DNA of 41,583 nt from Dehalococcoidales bacterium (GTDB taxonomy: Bacteria > Chloroflexota > Dehalococcoidia > Dehalococcoidales > Fen-1064). Positions within the stretch are counted from its first letter, which is position 1. Every line of letters begins with the position of its first letter. Below the pieces are notes generated by a model that was given only the letters and a program-made list of their open reading frames with translations, did not search any database and was not told the origin of the DNA. The DNA lies in the NCBI GenBank assembly GCA_016783135.1, contig JADHXC010000016.1:1-41583 (forward strand), given 5' to 3'. A program made the position numbers and the translations under genes. Positions 1-8,232 of this stretch are shown here, piece after piece.

Positions 1-2
1 TC

Positions 3-2009
3 GGGGGGACCACTGACTACCTGCCCGTCCTCGGTATAAGTATGTACCCGCTGGGAATTGTCGGGAACATCCTGTTCTGCGTGCTGGCTACGGTGGCAAT
101 GCTGCGCTATGACCTCCTGGAAACGAAGGTCATAATCCGCAAGGGTATTGCCTATTCACTGATAGGGGTGCTTGTTCTGGGCATATTCGGCGGCATGACT
201 CTACTGCTCAGCAGTGCCTTCAATACCGCCCTGAATCCCATTTCAATAACGATTATGATACTATCCGTCCTTATTGCCCTTCTTGTATTAACCGTCTTTC
301 AACCAGTACTGGTCAAAGTGCAACAGATGGTGGACAGGCTGTTCTACCGGGAGCGGTACGACTACCTCAAGGCACTGGAGCAGTTCAGCCGCGAGACCCA
401 GAGTATCGCCAACATGCAAGAACTAGGCTCCAACATGGTACAGTTGGTCGCGGGTGCATTACGAACGTCAAGTGCCTGCCTGCTACTACCATCCAGTGGT
501 AGCCGGGGGTTGCGCGTTGCATCCAGTGTTGGCCTGGAAGACCCTCCTCGAGGGATTGCTTTCAGTGACCGCAACCTTTTCCTGAGGTGGCTGAATACGC
601 ATGGCCGCACCATATCCTCGCGTGAACTTGACATTATTCCTGAGTTGCACGGCCTCACCCAGGTGGAAAAGCAGAACCTGGACATGCTGCAGGGTGACCT
701 TTATGTCCCCATCAAGACACGCCGGGGGGTACTGTCCGGAGTGCTGGTGCTTGGAGAGAAGCTGGGGCAGGAATCGTACTCCAACGAGGACAGGCAGTTA
801 CTGGCTACCCTGGCCGGTCAGATGGCCATGGTATTTGAGAATGCAAGCCTGTACCGGAGGAGCCAACAGGAGGTTGCCGAACGAAAACAGGCAGAGGAGC
901 ATTTGCGAGCCTCGGAAGAGAAGCTACGCCTTACCTTTGAGTCTATGGCCGAAGGGATTGTGGTGACTGACCTCGATGCCGACATTATCCAGGTGAATGA
1001 AGCAGTGGTCCGCATGCATGGTTATGCCGATAGAGAGGAACTTATTGGGCACAGTATCATCAGGCTAGTAGCCAAACAGGACCACACGACGGTGATGAGG
1101 AGTCTGGAAACTACACTGGAGGAAGGGTACACGAAGGACTTTGAGTGCACTTCCCTGGGAAACAATGGTAACGAGTTCCCGGTCAGGTTGAGAACGGCTG
1201 TACTTAAAGATGCCTCCGGAGGCCCCACAGGATTTGTAGTCATTATCGAGGACGCTACAGAACGCAAGAAGATGGAAGACCAGTTACGGCACTCCCAACT
1301 TCTGGCTTCCCTGGGAGAGATGACCGCCGGCATTGCTCATGAGGTCAACAACCCACTCCAGAGCGTCCTGCTCTATTCCGACCTGCTGATGGCCGAGAAT
1401 ATCCCTACACAGAGTAAGAATGACCTGAAAGTCCTGCGTAATGAAGCCAAGCGTGCTGCTCATATAATGACTGACCTGCTTACTTACAGTCGACGTGCAG
1501 CATCACAGGAACGGCGAATAGACCTGCACCGGGTCATCGGAAGGGTTTTGTCCATGCGACGTTATGCCCAGACAGTACAAAATGTCACCGTTACTGCTAA
1601 TCTCATGGATGGCTCCTTGCCGGTAAGAGGTGATGCCTCTCAGCTCACCCAGGTCTTCATGAACCTTATCGTCAATGCAGAGGAAGCCCTGACGGAATCC
1701 GAGAACAAGACGATAGTGGTCACTTCGGCAGTATACGGTGAGTGGGTGAAGGTATCCATTACCGATAGCGGCATCGGCATACCCGCCGAGAACCTGAACC
1801 AGGTATTCTATCCCTTCTTCACCACAAAGCACGAGGTAAAGGGGACCGGACTTGGACTAAGCACCTGCTACGGGATAGTCACCGACCATGGCGGGCTGGT
1901 ATACGCAACAAACAACCAGATGGGTGGGGCCACATTCACCGTGGAACTGCCGCTGGCGACTAACGAAAGCCCGAAGAAGCTGGTAGAGCAGGCAACCGGA
2001 GCAAACTGA
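3..2009 (+). CDS. Sensor histidine kinase, 7TM-GAF-PAS-HisKA-HATPase (5' partial)
   Basis: Membrane-bound sensor kinase, probably autophosphorylating and passing phosphate to an unseen response regulator. The frame is open from base 3 with no stop, so the gene starts outside the window and the ATG at 42 is internal. The first ~90 residues after it hold hydrophobic segments like the end of a histidine-kinase 7TM sensor module. A GAF-like domain follows (about 110-265), then a PAS domain (about 290-405). The H-box is AGIAHEVNNPLQ with H433 counted from the ATG at 42. The ATPase domain has an N-box (FMNLIVNAEEAL), G1 (DSGIGIP), F-box (FYPFFTTK) and G2 (GTGLGLS). All catalytic boxes are intact. 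No receiver domain or regulator gene is next to it. A hairpin plus T-run at 2138-2187 probably ends the transcript. Kinase identity is certain; the signal is unknown. Confidence 0.93.
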   Translation, partial: GGTTDYLPVLGISMYPLGIVGNILFCVLATVAMLRYDLLETKVIIRKGIAYSLIGVLVLGIFGGMTLLLSSAFNTALNPISITIMILSVLIALLVLTVFQPVLVKVQQMVDRLFYRERYDYLKALEQFSRETQSIANMQELGSNMVQLVAGALRTSSACLLLPSSGSRGLRVASSVGLEDPPRGIAFSDRNLFLRWLNTHGRTISSRELDIIPELHGLTQVEKQNLDMLQGDLYVPIKTRRGVLSGVLVLGEKLGQESYSNEDRQLLATLAGQMAMVFENASLYRRSQQEVAERKQAEEHLRASEEKLRLTFESMAEGIVVTDLDADIIQVNEAVVRMHGYADREELIGHSIIRLVAKQDHTTVMRSLETTLEEGYTKDFECTSLGNNGNEFPVRLRTAVLKDASGGPTGFVVIIEDATERKKMEDQLRHSQLLASLGEMTAGIAHEVNNPLQSVLLYSDLLMAENIPTQSKNDLKVLRNEAKRAAHIMTDLLTYSRRAASQERRIDLHRVIGRVLSMRRYAQTVQNVTVTANLMDGSLPVRGDASQLTQVFMNLIVNAEEALTESENKTIVVTSAVYGEWVKVSITDSGIGIPAENLNQVFYPFFTTKHEVKGTGLGLSTCYGIVTDHGGLVYATNNQMGGATFTVELPLATNESPKKLVEQATGAN

Positions 2010-2070
2010 GTCGTCAGGCAGGATGCCTCAGCCACCATTCCTCGCTCTCCAGTTGGGCTGCTAGAACAGA

Positions 2071-2200
2071 CTGGCAGGGTGATGAAAATTCCTTGACCAT
2101 CCCTGCCATGTCTATTGGACACTCCCAGACCCCTGCCAGAGGGGGCGCCTCTCAGAAGAGGCGGTGCCCTCTGGGCTCCCCTTTTTTAACAGCCTGCTAG
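2071..2200. repeat. MITE-like inverted-repeat element, copy 1
   Basis: About 130 bp bounded by imperfect inverted termini. The left end is CTGGCAGGGTGATGAAAA. The right end, reverse-complemented, begins CTAGCAGGCTGTTAAAAA. The interior is a long GC-rich hairpin. A second copy is at 34712-34819 and one end of a third is at 27440-27475. It encodes no transposase, so it would need one in trans. The right end overlaps the TAG stop of the DUF362 gene (2197-2199). Confidence 0.7.
2138..2187 (+). terminator. Rho-independent terminator inside the MITE-like element
   Basis: A long GC-rich stem runs from CCAGAGGG to CCCTCTGG, with inner arms GCCTCT and AGAGGC around a CAGA loop. A short GGCTCCCC spacer and then six Ts follow. 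It lies 3' of the histidine kinase and faces the convergent DUF362 gene. On the minus strand the T-run becomes an A-run, so termination should work mainly on + transcripts. Confidence 0.7.
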
Positions 2201-3312
2201 TAGTGACGGAAAACCTCTATATCCGGTACCTCCAGGGCTCCCTCGGGGCACAACTCCACACAGCAAAAGCAGGCGATGCACTCATCGCTAATGTTGAACT
2301 CCGGCTCCAGAGTGAGTGCCTCGGCGGGGCAATTCACCACACAGTCTCCGCATTTGACACACAACTCCTCAAGGTACACCGGTTTCGACATGACCCGACC
2401 CTTCATCATGCCCCCCGGATAGAGACCCTTCAGTTCGTCCGCGCTTTCCCGGTCAGGTTGCGGTGCAAACGTCACCGGCATTCTGAAATTGGGAATAACC
2501 TCGAACTGTCCCCGGACATCTATCTCAGACTCCTCCAGTGCTCCCAGACCTCGGACTCGGGCCTGCTCCTGCACCGGGAGTAGACCGGGGTCTACTCCCA
2601 TCATACGTGCCATGACAGCATCCAGCGCCAGCGCATCGGTGCTGGACAGAAGCTTACCCACCTTGCGCAGTTGGCCGCCATGACACGGGCCATTTCCTTC
2701 AATAGCGGTTATCGCGTCCATGATATTGAGGTCCGGGGGTCGTACCTGGAAGACATCGCATACCGCCCTGGCAAACACCTCGTTGCTTCGTGCCTGGAGA
2801 TGAAGACGGGCCTTGCAGGCCCCCGCCACGTAGCCATAGGTGTTTTTCAGCGCACCGGTCACTATCATACCGAGATGGGTCTTGAATACCGGCAGGTTGA
2901 TGATATAGTCCGCTTCCAGCACCGACCCGGAGATAACCAGTTTATACCCGGTATCAATACCTATTCTCTCTACCACACGTTCCGAGATAGAAGTAAAACA
3001 TCCTTCCGAAGCATCCAGGATACCTGTGGCGGCAGCCACGTTGCGGGAGTTACGGGTGATACCTCCCGGGTTATCACCTACTATAACCTTTGCATTACGG
3101 TCCAGACAGGCACGTACTACGGCCTGCAACAGTTCGGGATGGGTGGTGTGGCCCAGTTCCGGTGCTGAGGGCCCCACCATGTTAGGCTTGACCAGCACGG
3201 TGGCACCGGTGAAGGTCTTCGGGGCGAGGACCTCCATAATCCCCTCCACCTTCTGCCGCAGGTCGGTACTTGCGGGTTCGATAATCACCAGGGAAGTCGG
3301 GCTAGCTGTCAT
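2197..3312 (-). CDS. DUF362 domain protein with C-terminal 2x[4Fe-4S] ferredoxin domain
   Basis: A 371-aa protein. The N-terminal ~290 residues match the DUF362 family (VLVKPNMVGP, GDNPGG, FKTHLGMIVTGALKN). The C-terminus carries two ferredoxin motifs, CVKCGDCVVNCP and CIACFCCVELCP, enough for two [4Fe-4S] clusters. It is probably a cytoplasmic electron carrier or redox partner; the substrate of the DUF362 part is not known to me. The start is ATG with GAGGAG about 8 nt upstream. It lies 105 nt downstream of an Fe-S aldo/keto reductase on the same strand and is probably cotranscribed with it, suggesting a redox pair. Confidence 0.9.
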   Translation of the reverse strand: MTASPTSLVIIEPASTDLRQKVEGIMEVLAPKTFTGATVLVKPNMVGPSAPELGHTTHPELLQAVVRACLDRNAKVIVGDNPGGITRNSRNVAAATGILDASEGCFTSISERVVERIGIDTGYKLVISGSVLEADYIINLPVFKTHLGMIVTGALKNTYGYVAGACKARLHLQARSNEVFARAVCDVFQVRPPDLNIMDAITAIEGNGPCHGGQLRKVGKLLSSTDALALDAVMARMMGVDPGLLPVQEQARVRGLGALEESEIDVRGQFEVIPNFRMPVTFAPQPDRESADELKGLYPGGMMKGRVMSKPVYLEELCVKCGDCVVNCPAEALTLEPEFNISDECIACFCCVELCPEGALEVPDIEVFRHY

Positions 3313-3417
3313 AGAAGTATCTCCTCAAAATAAGAATTCGGAGGCATGCTGTTTTCCACAGCGTTCAACTGCTGCTGAAATCAATAATGGGTATCGCTGC
3401 ACCAGCCACCGGAGGAA

Positions 3418-4563
3418 TTACTCCTTCGGGCCCAGCAGCTCGTGTGCCTTCTTGAGCCAGTCCTGTATTGGAATCTCTTGCGGGCAGGCTTCCAGGCACT
3501 CTCCACACTCGGTACACTGGTCGGCGCGTTCCTCTTCTTTAAGGCCCCCAGGTCCGCGGTAACGGAACCGCCCGGTACGGGGGTCGTCGTACATCATAGA
3601 TTCGTTATATATCTGGAAGATGCGCGGGATATCCACACCGCCGGGACAGGGCATACAGTACCCGCAACTGGTGCAGGGCACAGGACTCAACCCGCGATAG
3701 GCTTCCCGCGCCCGGCCAATCAGTGCCAGTTCATCGATTGTAAGCTGCCCCTGCCCGGAGCGGGTAGCGATATCCACGTTTTCTACCACCTGCTCCATGG
3801 CGCTCATACCGCTGAGGGCCAGAGATACTTCCGGCTGGTCCCAGACCCATTGCAGCGCCCATTCCACTGCACTACGCTTCTGCGGAGCGCTCTCCCACAC
3901 GCTGGCGACCTGCTCCGGTGCTCTGGCGAGCTTCCCGCCTCGTAACGGTTCCATGACTACTACTGCCAGCCCCCTGTCAGCGGCGTACTTCACGCCTTCG
4001 GTACCGGCCTGGTATTCCACATCCATATAGTTGTACTGTACCTGGCAGAGGGCCCAGTTGTCGTAATCGGCGACTATGCTTTTGAAGGCTTCAAGATTGT
4101 CGTGGAAAGAGAAACCCAGGTAATCAAAGCGACCCTCAGCCATTGCACCCTCAGCCCATCGAAGCACACCCAGGTCCCGCACCTTGGCCCAACTCTGACC
4201 ATTCAACCCGTGCAGCAGATAGAAATCAATCTTCGTGTCGAGGCGCTCCAGTTGCTCATTGAGAAAGCGGTCAAAATCACTGGCCGATTCAACCATCCGG
4301 GCGGGCATTTTCGTCGACAGTTTCATTTTCTCGCGATAACCGTCTTTCAGTGCCCGTCCGACAATACGCTCGCTATTGCCACCATGGTACGGATAGGCCG
4401 TATCCAGGTAGTTGACCCCATGGTCAATAGCATACCGTATCATGCGGATAGACTCAGGCTCGTCGACATCGGCCGGTTCCTTATCCTTCAACGGCAGCCG
4501 CATTGCGCCAAAACCAAGCGCACTTACTTTCCAGCCCAGTTTCCCAAAGTCGCGATATTGCAT
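3418..4563 (-). CDS. Aldo/keto reductase with C-terminal 4Fe-4S ferredoxin domain
   Basis: A 381-aa protein of the COG1453-type aldo/keto reductases that carry a ferredoxin tail. The NAD(P)H-dependent barrel shows the catalytic tetrad D54, Y59, K85 and H118 (DTAYPYHGG, STKMP, YLLHG). The tail has CTSCGYCMPCPGG and CTECGECLEACP. The first CxxCxxC...CP motif has an extra proline-glycine but keeps four Cys. I chose ATG 4563 (MQYRDFGKLG) because GGAAGGGAGA lies just upstream and homologues begin here; a longer frame to 4668 has no such support. A promoter is visible at 4611-4639. The Fe-S domain suggests electron transfer with the downstream DUF362 protein. The physiological substrate cannot be read from the sequence. 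Confidence 0.92.
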   Translation of the reverse strand: MQYRDFGKLGWKVSALGFGAMRLPLKDKEPADVDEPESIRMIRYAIDHGVNYLDTAYPYHGGNSERIVGRALKDGYREKMKLSTKMPARMVESASDFDRFLNEQLERLDTKIDFYLLHGLNGQSWAKVRDLGVLRWAEGAMAEGRFDYLGFSFHDNLEAFKSIVADYDNWALCQVQYNYMDVEYQAGTEGVKYAADRGLAVVVMEPLRGGKLARAPEQVASVWESAPQKRSAVEWALQWVWDQPEVSLALSGMSAMEQVVENVDIATRSGQGQLTIDELALIGRAREAYRGLSPVPCTSCGYCMPCPGGVDIPRIFQIYNESMMYDDPRTGRFRYRGPGGLKEEERADQCTECGECLEACPQEIPIQDWLKKAHELLGPKE

Positions 4564-4610
4564 CAATTCTCCCTTCCTTGCAGCGTGAGCATCGCACTCA
4601 CCTGTACGGT

Positions 4611-4639
4611 ATTCTGCCACGTTTCTCGTGAATTGGCAA
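4611..4639 (-). promoter_or_regulatory. Sigma70-like promoter for the aldo/keto reductase-DUF362 operon
   Basis: On the minus strand TTGCCA (4639-4634), a 17-nt spacer and CAGAAT (4616-4611) stand about 48 bp before the ATG at 4563. They match the consensus 5/6 and 4/6. Confidence 0.5.
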
Positions 4640-4808
4640 ACCAGGAGCACACCTGTCGCCTGCGGCAATTCCGGGCTTATTCACCTGTGCCGTCTCATCC
4701 GGGGCTGCCGGGGCTAGTACTCAGGTGCAGAAATCCGCGCAACATTCGGATTCTGTGTCTCCTGGTTCCGCATGGAGCCCCGGCTCAGAATGACATGACA
4801 ATGGAGTA

Positions 4809-4866
4809 TCACCCTGAGCTTACCTGCTGGCAAAGCCAGCAGGCCGAAGCCGAAGGGTCTCACCCC
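4809..4866. repeat. REP-like palindromic intergenic repeat, copy A
   Basis: Outer arms CACCCTGAG and CGAAGGGTCTCACC enclose a perfect 9-bp stem (CCTGCTGGC and its complement) around an AAA loop at 4823-4843. A degenerate copy without the inner hairpin lies at 9956-9987 in the opposite orientation. Short palindromes of this type are common between genes in several bacterial phyla. Confidence 0.6.
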
Positions 4867-5004
4867 ACGGAATATATTAGCTGCCACTGAGGACTGGCAT
4901 CCGGTTCTTGACCACGCACAAATAGAGTGGGTGTTCATCGATACGAGCACCTACTCTATTTCCCAATTTCCCACCTTCCTTCCCGGAGGCTCACTGAATA
5001 CAGG

Positions 5005-5034
5005 TTGAAACTTGTACGCAGGAACACATATAAT
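5005..5034 (+). promoter_or_regulatory. Promoter for the thiolase-like gene
   Basis: TTGAAA at 5005-5010, an 18-nt spacer and a perfect TATAAT at 5029-5034. The ATG is at 5067, giving a 5' leader of roughly 25 nt that contains the Shine-Dalgarno GGAGAAGGAG. Confidence 0.65.
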
Positions 5035-5066
5035 TTGTCTAAGGGCTACGGAGAAGGAGTAAGAGA

Positions 5067-6317
5067 ATGGGCAATGACGTCTACATCATCGGTATCGGTA
5101 TGGTCAAGTTCGGCAAGTTTCTGGAGCGGAGCATCAAGGATATGGCCGGCCTGGTGGTTGAGGATGTTCTCCAGGACTCTGACCTCACGCGGGACGATAT
5201 CCAGGCTGCCTGGTTCTCCAATACCGGGTGGGGTATCTATTCATTCCAGCATTCCATCCGAGGTCAGGTGGCCCTGACGGCAAACGGGATTCACCGAATC
5301 CCCGTAACCAACGTGGAGAACGCCTGTGCCAGCGGCAGCACCGCCCTCAACGGGGCATGGACCGCGGTCAAGGCAGGTTTGTACGACTGCGCCCTGGCCA
5401 TTGGCATCGAGAAGCAGCACCACGAGGACCGCGCTATGGTGATGGGGAGTTTTTCGGCCGGGACGGATGTAGAGGAGATGACGCGGACGATAGCCCAGTT
5501 GCAGCAGCAGGAGCAAGAGCGCCGCGAGCAGGAGGCGAAAGGAAAGGGGGCTGAAGTCCAGAAGGAGCAGGCGGGAGGCCATTCCGCTTTTATGGACTTC
5601 TATGCAGCCGGCGCCCGGGGACACATGGCCCAGTACGGGTCTACACAACGGCAGCTAGCCACTATCGCCGCCAAGAACCACAACAACTCTACGATGAACC
5701 CGCTGGCCCAGTACACCTTCCCCCAGACCGTGGAGCAGGTGCTGGCCGACCGTATCGTGTCCTATCCCCTGACCAGGTCTATGTGCGCCCCTATCGGGGA
5801 TGGGGCTGCTGCCACCATCATCTGCAGTGAGGACTTCCTGAAGAAGCACACGTCAAACCGGTCGGTCAGGATAAGGGCTTCGGTACTCGAAGGCGGTTCA
5901 CGGACCGGACCGGCGGATATCAGCGAGCGAGCCGCCAGGAAGGCCTTCGAGACCGCCGGTATCGGGCCTAAAGATGTCAACGTGATGGAGGTGCACGACG
6001 CCACTGCCTTTGGCGAGCTCGCCGCGATGGAAGCGCTGGGCTTCTGCCCGAGGGGTGAAGGTGGGGCCATGGCAGAGAGAGGAGACACGGCCATAAACGG
6101 AAAAATCCCCGTGAACACAAGCGGGGGACTCATCTCACGGGGGCATCCCATCGGCGCTTCGGGTCTGGCCCAGATATACGAACTGGTAACCCAGCTTCGC
6201 GGCGAGGCGGGAGAGCGGCAGGTGAAGAACCACCGCATTGCCATGACCGAAAACGGCGGCGGTACTGTGGGAGCCGGCGAAGCCGCATTAACCATCCACA
6301 TACTGGAAAAGATATAG
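5067..6317 (+). CDS. Thiolase / SCP-x-type lipid-transfer protein
   Basis: A 416-aa thiolase-superfamily enzyme, expected to cleave or form 3-ketoacyl-CoA thioesters in the cytoplasm. The nucleophile is C87 (VENACASGSTA). H310 lies in EVHDATAFGE, where lipid-transfer-type thiolases usually read HDAF, and H360 is in GGLISRGHPIGASG. The end is NGGGTVGAGEAA. ATG follows GGAGAAGGAG. Residues about 134-170 form a Gln/Glu/Lys-rich stretch that I do not expect in this family. Many SCP-x-type thiolases sit beside a DUF35 OB-fold partner; none is seen here and the next gene is a universal stress protein. With the CoA-transferases nearby it fits acyl-CoA metabolism. The true substrate is unknown. Confidence 0.88.
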   Translation: MGNDVYIIGIGMVKFGKFLERSIKDMAGLVVEDVLQDSDLTRDDIQAAWFSNTGWGIYSFQHSIRGQVALTANGIHRIPVTNVENACASGSTALNGAWTAVKAGLYDCALAIGIEKQHHEDRAMVMGSFSAGTDVEEMTRTIAQLQQQEQERREQEAKGKGAEVQKEQAGGHSAFMDFYAAGARGHMAQYGSTQRQLATIAAKNHNNSTMNPLAQYTFPQTVEQVLADRIVSYPLTRSMCAPIGDGAAATIICSEDFLKKHTSNRSVRIRASVLEGGSRTGPADISERAARKAFETAGIGPKDVNVMEVHDATAFGELAAMEALGFCPRGEGGAMAERGDTAINGKIPVNTSGGLISRGHPIGASGLAQIYELVTQLRGEAGERQVKNHRIAMTENGGGTVGAGEAALTIHILEKI

Positions 6318-6391
6318 GTCCCGCGATACAATAACGATAGCGCAACCTGATAGCCAATGAGTGGCTACTGGTTCAGAAGAGAGGAGGAGAG

Positions 6392-6871
6392 ATGTATCAG
6401 AAAGTCCTGGTCCCGTTAGATGGTTCCAAGCTGGCCGAGAATGTCCTTCCCCACGTAGAAATGATGGTCAAAGCTGGCGCCGGAGAGGTGATTCTCACCA
6501 CCGTGACCGAACGCATCAGTGCTTACAGCTATAACGTCCAGCTTACCCCGTTAAGCGAAACACTACCCGCACTGGAACCGGTAGTGAAGATGCCGGTATC
6601 GGTAGGCAAGATGCAACGACAGGGTGAAAGGTATCTGAATAGAATCGCCAAAGGACTCACCAAGAAGGGAATCAAAGTGAGGACCTCCGTGCTGCTTGGC
6701 AATCCTGCCGATGAGATTCAATCCCTCGCAGAAGAAGAGGGTGTTGACCTCATCATCATGTCAAGTCACGGCCGGTCCGGTCACAGCAGGTGGGCTCTGG
6801 GGAGCATTTCAGACAAGATGCTGCGGTCAAGTCAGGTTCCGATGCTGCTGGTGAAGCCCACCGACAGCTAG
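6392..6871 (+). CDS. Universal stress protein, UspA family
   Basis: A 159-aa single-domain Usp. It starts VLVPLDGSKLAENVLPH, the usual first strand and helix. It ends in the nucleotide-binding signature SSHGRSGHSRWALGS followed by VPMLLVKP. The first Gly of the G-x2-G-x9-G-S motif is Ser, while the second Gly and the GS are kept, so ATP binding is plausible but unproven. The ATG has a strong GAGGAGGAGA 3-4 nt upstream. It lies 74 nt after the thiolase and could be cotranscribed with it. Confidence 0.92.
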   Translation: MYQKVLVPLDGSKLAENVLPHVEMMVKAGAGEVILTTVTERISAYSYNVQLTPLSETLPALEPVVKMPVSVGKMQRQGERYLNRIAKGLTKKGIKVRTSVLLGNPADEIQSLAEEEGVDLIIMSSHGRSGHSRWALGSISDKMLRSSQVPMLLVKPTDS

Positions 6872-6992
6872 TCCGACATCCAGTAATACGCTACCGCCGA
6901 GAGCCTGACTACCCCATAGGGCTTGCCGGTAGGTCGCCTGCGGACTGACCCACACCGCCTGTGTTGAGTACGCGTTGAACGGGTATTCTTGT

Positions 6993-8204
6993 CTACTCGA
7001 CAACCCCATCTACAACCAGCTCGGCAATCTCGTCGTCAGACATACCGAGTATTTCCTTAAAGGCGTACTCGTTATGCTCTCCCATGAGAGGGGCGCGGCT
7101 TAGCTCGTGGGGTGCCTTCGAGAGCTTGTAGGGAGGTGCCACCGTGAAGTACTTCCCCATCTCCGGGTGCTCTATCTCCGGGTAGTAATTGCGGTGCTTC
7201 AGCTGCGGGTCGTGGTCTAACATATCCCGACCATTCTGCACCACGCCGGCAGCAACCCCGGCTGCCTGCATTATCGTCATTACCTCTTCCGTCGGGTGAT
7301 TGATGGTCCACTCACCTACCAGCCGGTTCAGTTCCTCCTCGTTTTCCTTCCTGCCCAGGAGGGTATTAAACTTTGAGTTGGTTGTCCAGGCCGGATTACC
7401 TATGGCGTTGCAGAATGAGCGCCATTCTTTATCGGTGAATACGGCAATGACGCACCACCTGTCCATACCCGGACAGCGATATGAGCTATGGGGGGCAGCA
7501 TTCGGATGGGAGTTCCCCATCCTGCCGGGCACACGCTTATTCACCACGTAGTCGAGTATTAGCGGCCCCATGAAGTTCATACAGCCCTCGACCTGTGCCA
7601 TGTCCAGGTATTGCCCCTTGCCCGTCCGCCGTCGATAATCCAGAGCCGCCAGGATAGCCAGGGCATTATAGCGTGGGGCAATGAAATCGGTCAGATGTCC
7701 CAGGTCTGCCGGTTCCCGATCCGGCCAGCCGGCCACATGGCTGAAGCCTGATATCGCCGTCAGGTGAGCGCCAAAGCCCGGCATGTTGGTATGAGGTCCT
7801 GTCTGCCCCATCATGGCAGCACTGAGCATTATGATGTCCGGTTTGATTTTCTTGAGGTCTTCGTAGCCCAGGCCGAGCCTCTTCATCGTGCCGCCGGCGA
7901 AGTTCTCGGTAACAACGTCAGCCCAGGCAATAAACCTTTTAGCTATTTCAATGCCTTTAGGATGGGATAGATTGAGGGTCACGCTCTTCTTGCCGGTGTT
8001 AATGGCGTTAAATACACCGCCGCGGTTAAAGCCAACGACATTGTCTTTGAATGGCGGTGATACTCTCCAGACCCCGGGTCTGGTCTTGCTCTCTATACGG
8101 AGGACTTCCGCACCCTGGTCGGCCAGTGTCTTGGTGGTCATGGGACCCACCCAGACCCAGCAGAAATCGGCAATCTTCACTCCCTCGAGCAGCTTTCTCT
8201 TCAT
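6993..8204 (-). CDS. CaiB/BaiF (class III) CoA-transferase, second gene of pair
   Basis: A 403-aa class III CoA-transferase, moving CoA between carboxylic acids through an aspartyl-CoA-type intermediate. Family signatures are ADFCWVWVGPMTTKTLADQGAE at the N-terminus (CoA-binding fold), TENFAGGTMKRLGLGY, and GQYLDMAQVEG with the probable catalytic Asp at about residue 201. I chose ATG 8204 because AGGGGG sits 6 nt upstream; the ATG five codons earlier overlaps that site. It starts 28 nt after the stop of a second CoA-transferase on the same strand, so the two are an operon and may act together or as a heteromer. The acid substrates cannot be deduced. Confidence 0.92.
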   Translation of the reverse strand: MKRKLLEGVKIADFCWVWVGPMTTKTLADQGAEVLRIESKTRPGVWRVSPPFKDNVVGFNRGGVFNAINTGKKSVTLNLSHPKGIEIAKRFIAWADVVTENFAGGTMKRLGLGYEDLKKIKPDIIMLSAAMMGQTGPHTNMPGFGAHLTAISGFSHVAGWPDREPADLGHLTDFIAPRYNALAILAALDYRRRTGKGQYLDMAQVEGCMNFMGPLILDYVVNKRVPGRMGNSHPNAAPHSSYRCPGMDRWCVIAVFTDKEWRSFCNAIGNPAWTTNSKFNTLLGRKENEEELNRLVGEWTINHPTEEVMTIMQAAGVAAGVVQNGRDMLDHDPQLKHRNYYPEIEHPEMGKYFTVAPPYKLSKAPHELSRAPLMGEHNEYAFKEILGMSDDEIAELVVDGVVE

Positions 8205-8232
8205 GTCATTCCCCCTCATGCAACCCGTTTTG

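Larger units (their letters stand above)
4564..5004. other. Divergent intergenic region
   Basis: About 440 bp between the divergent aldo/keto reductase and thiolase genes. It holds the minus-strand promoter at 4611-4639 and a palindromic repeat at 4809-4866. Open frames here (for example minus-strand 4714-4950) run through the repeat and have no family resemblance, so I treat the region as non-coding. Confidence 0.6.

Noticed and set aside
4714-4950. 78-codon minus-strand ORF
   Set aside because: Runs through the REP-like repeat, has no ribosome site and matches no family; repeat-derived.
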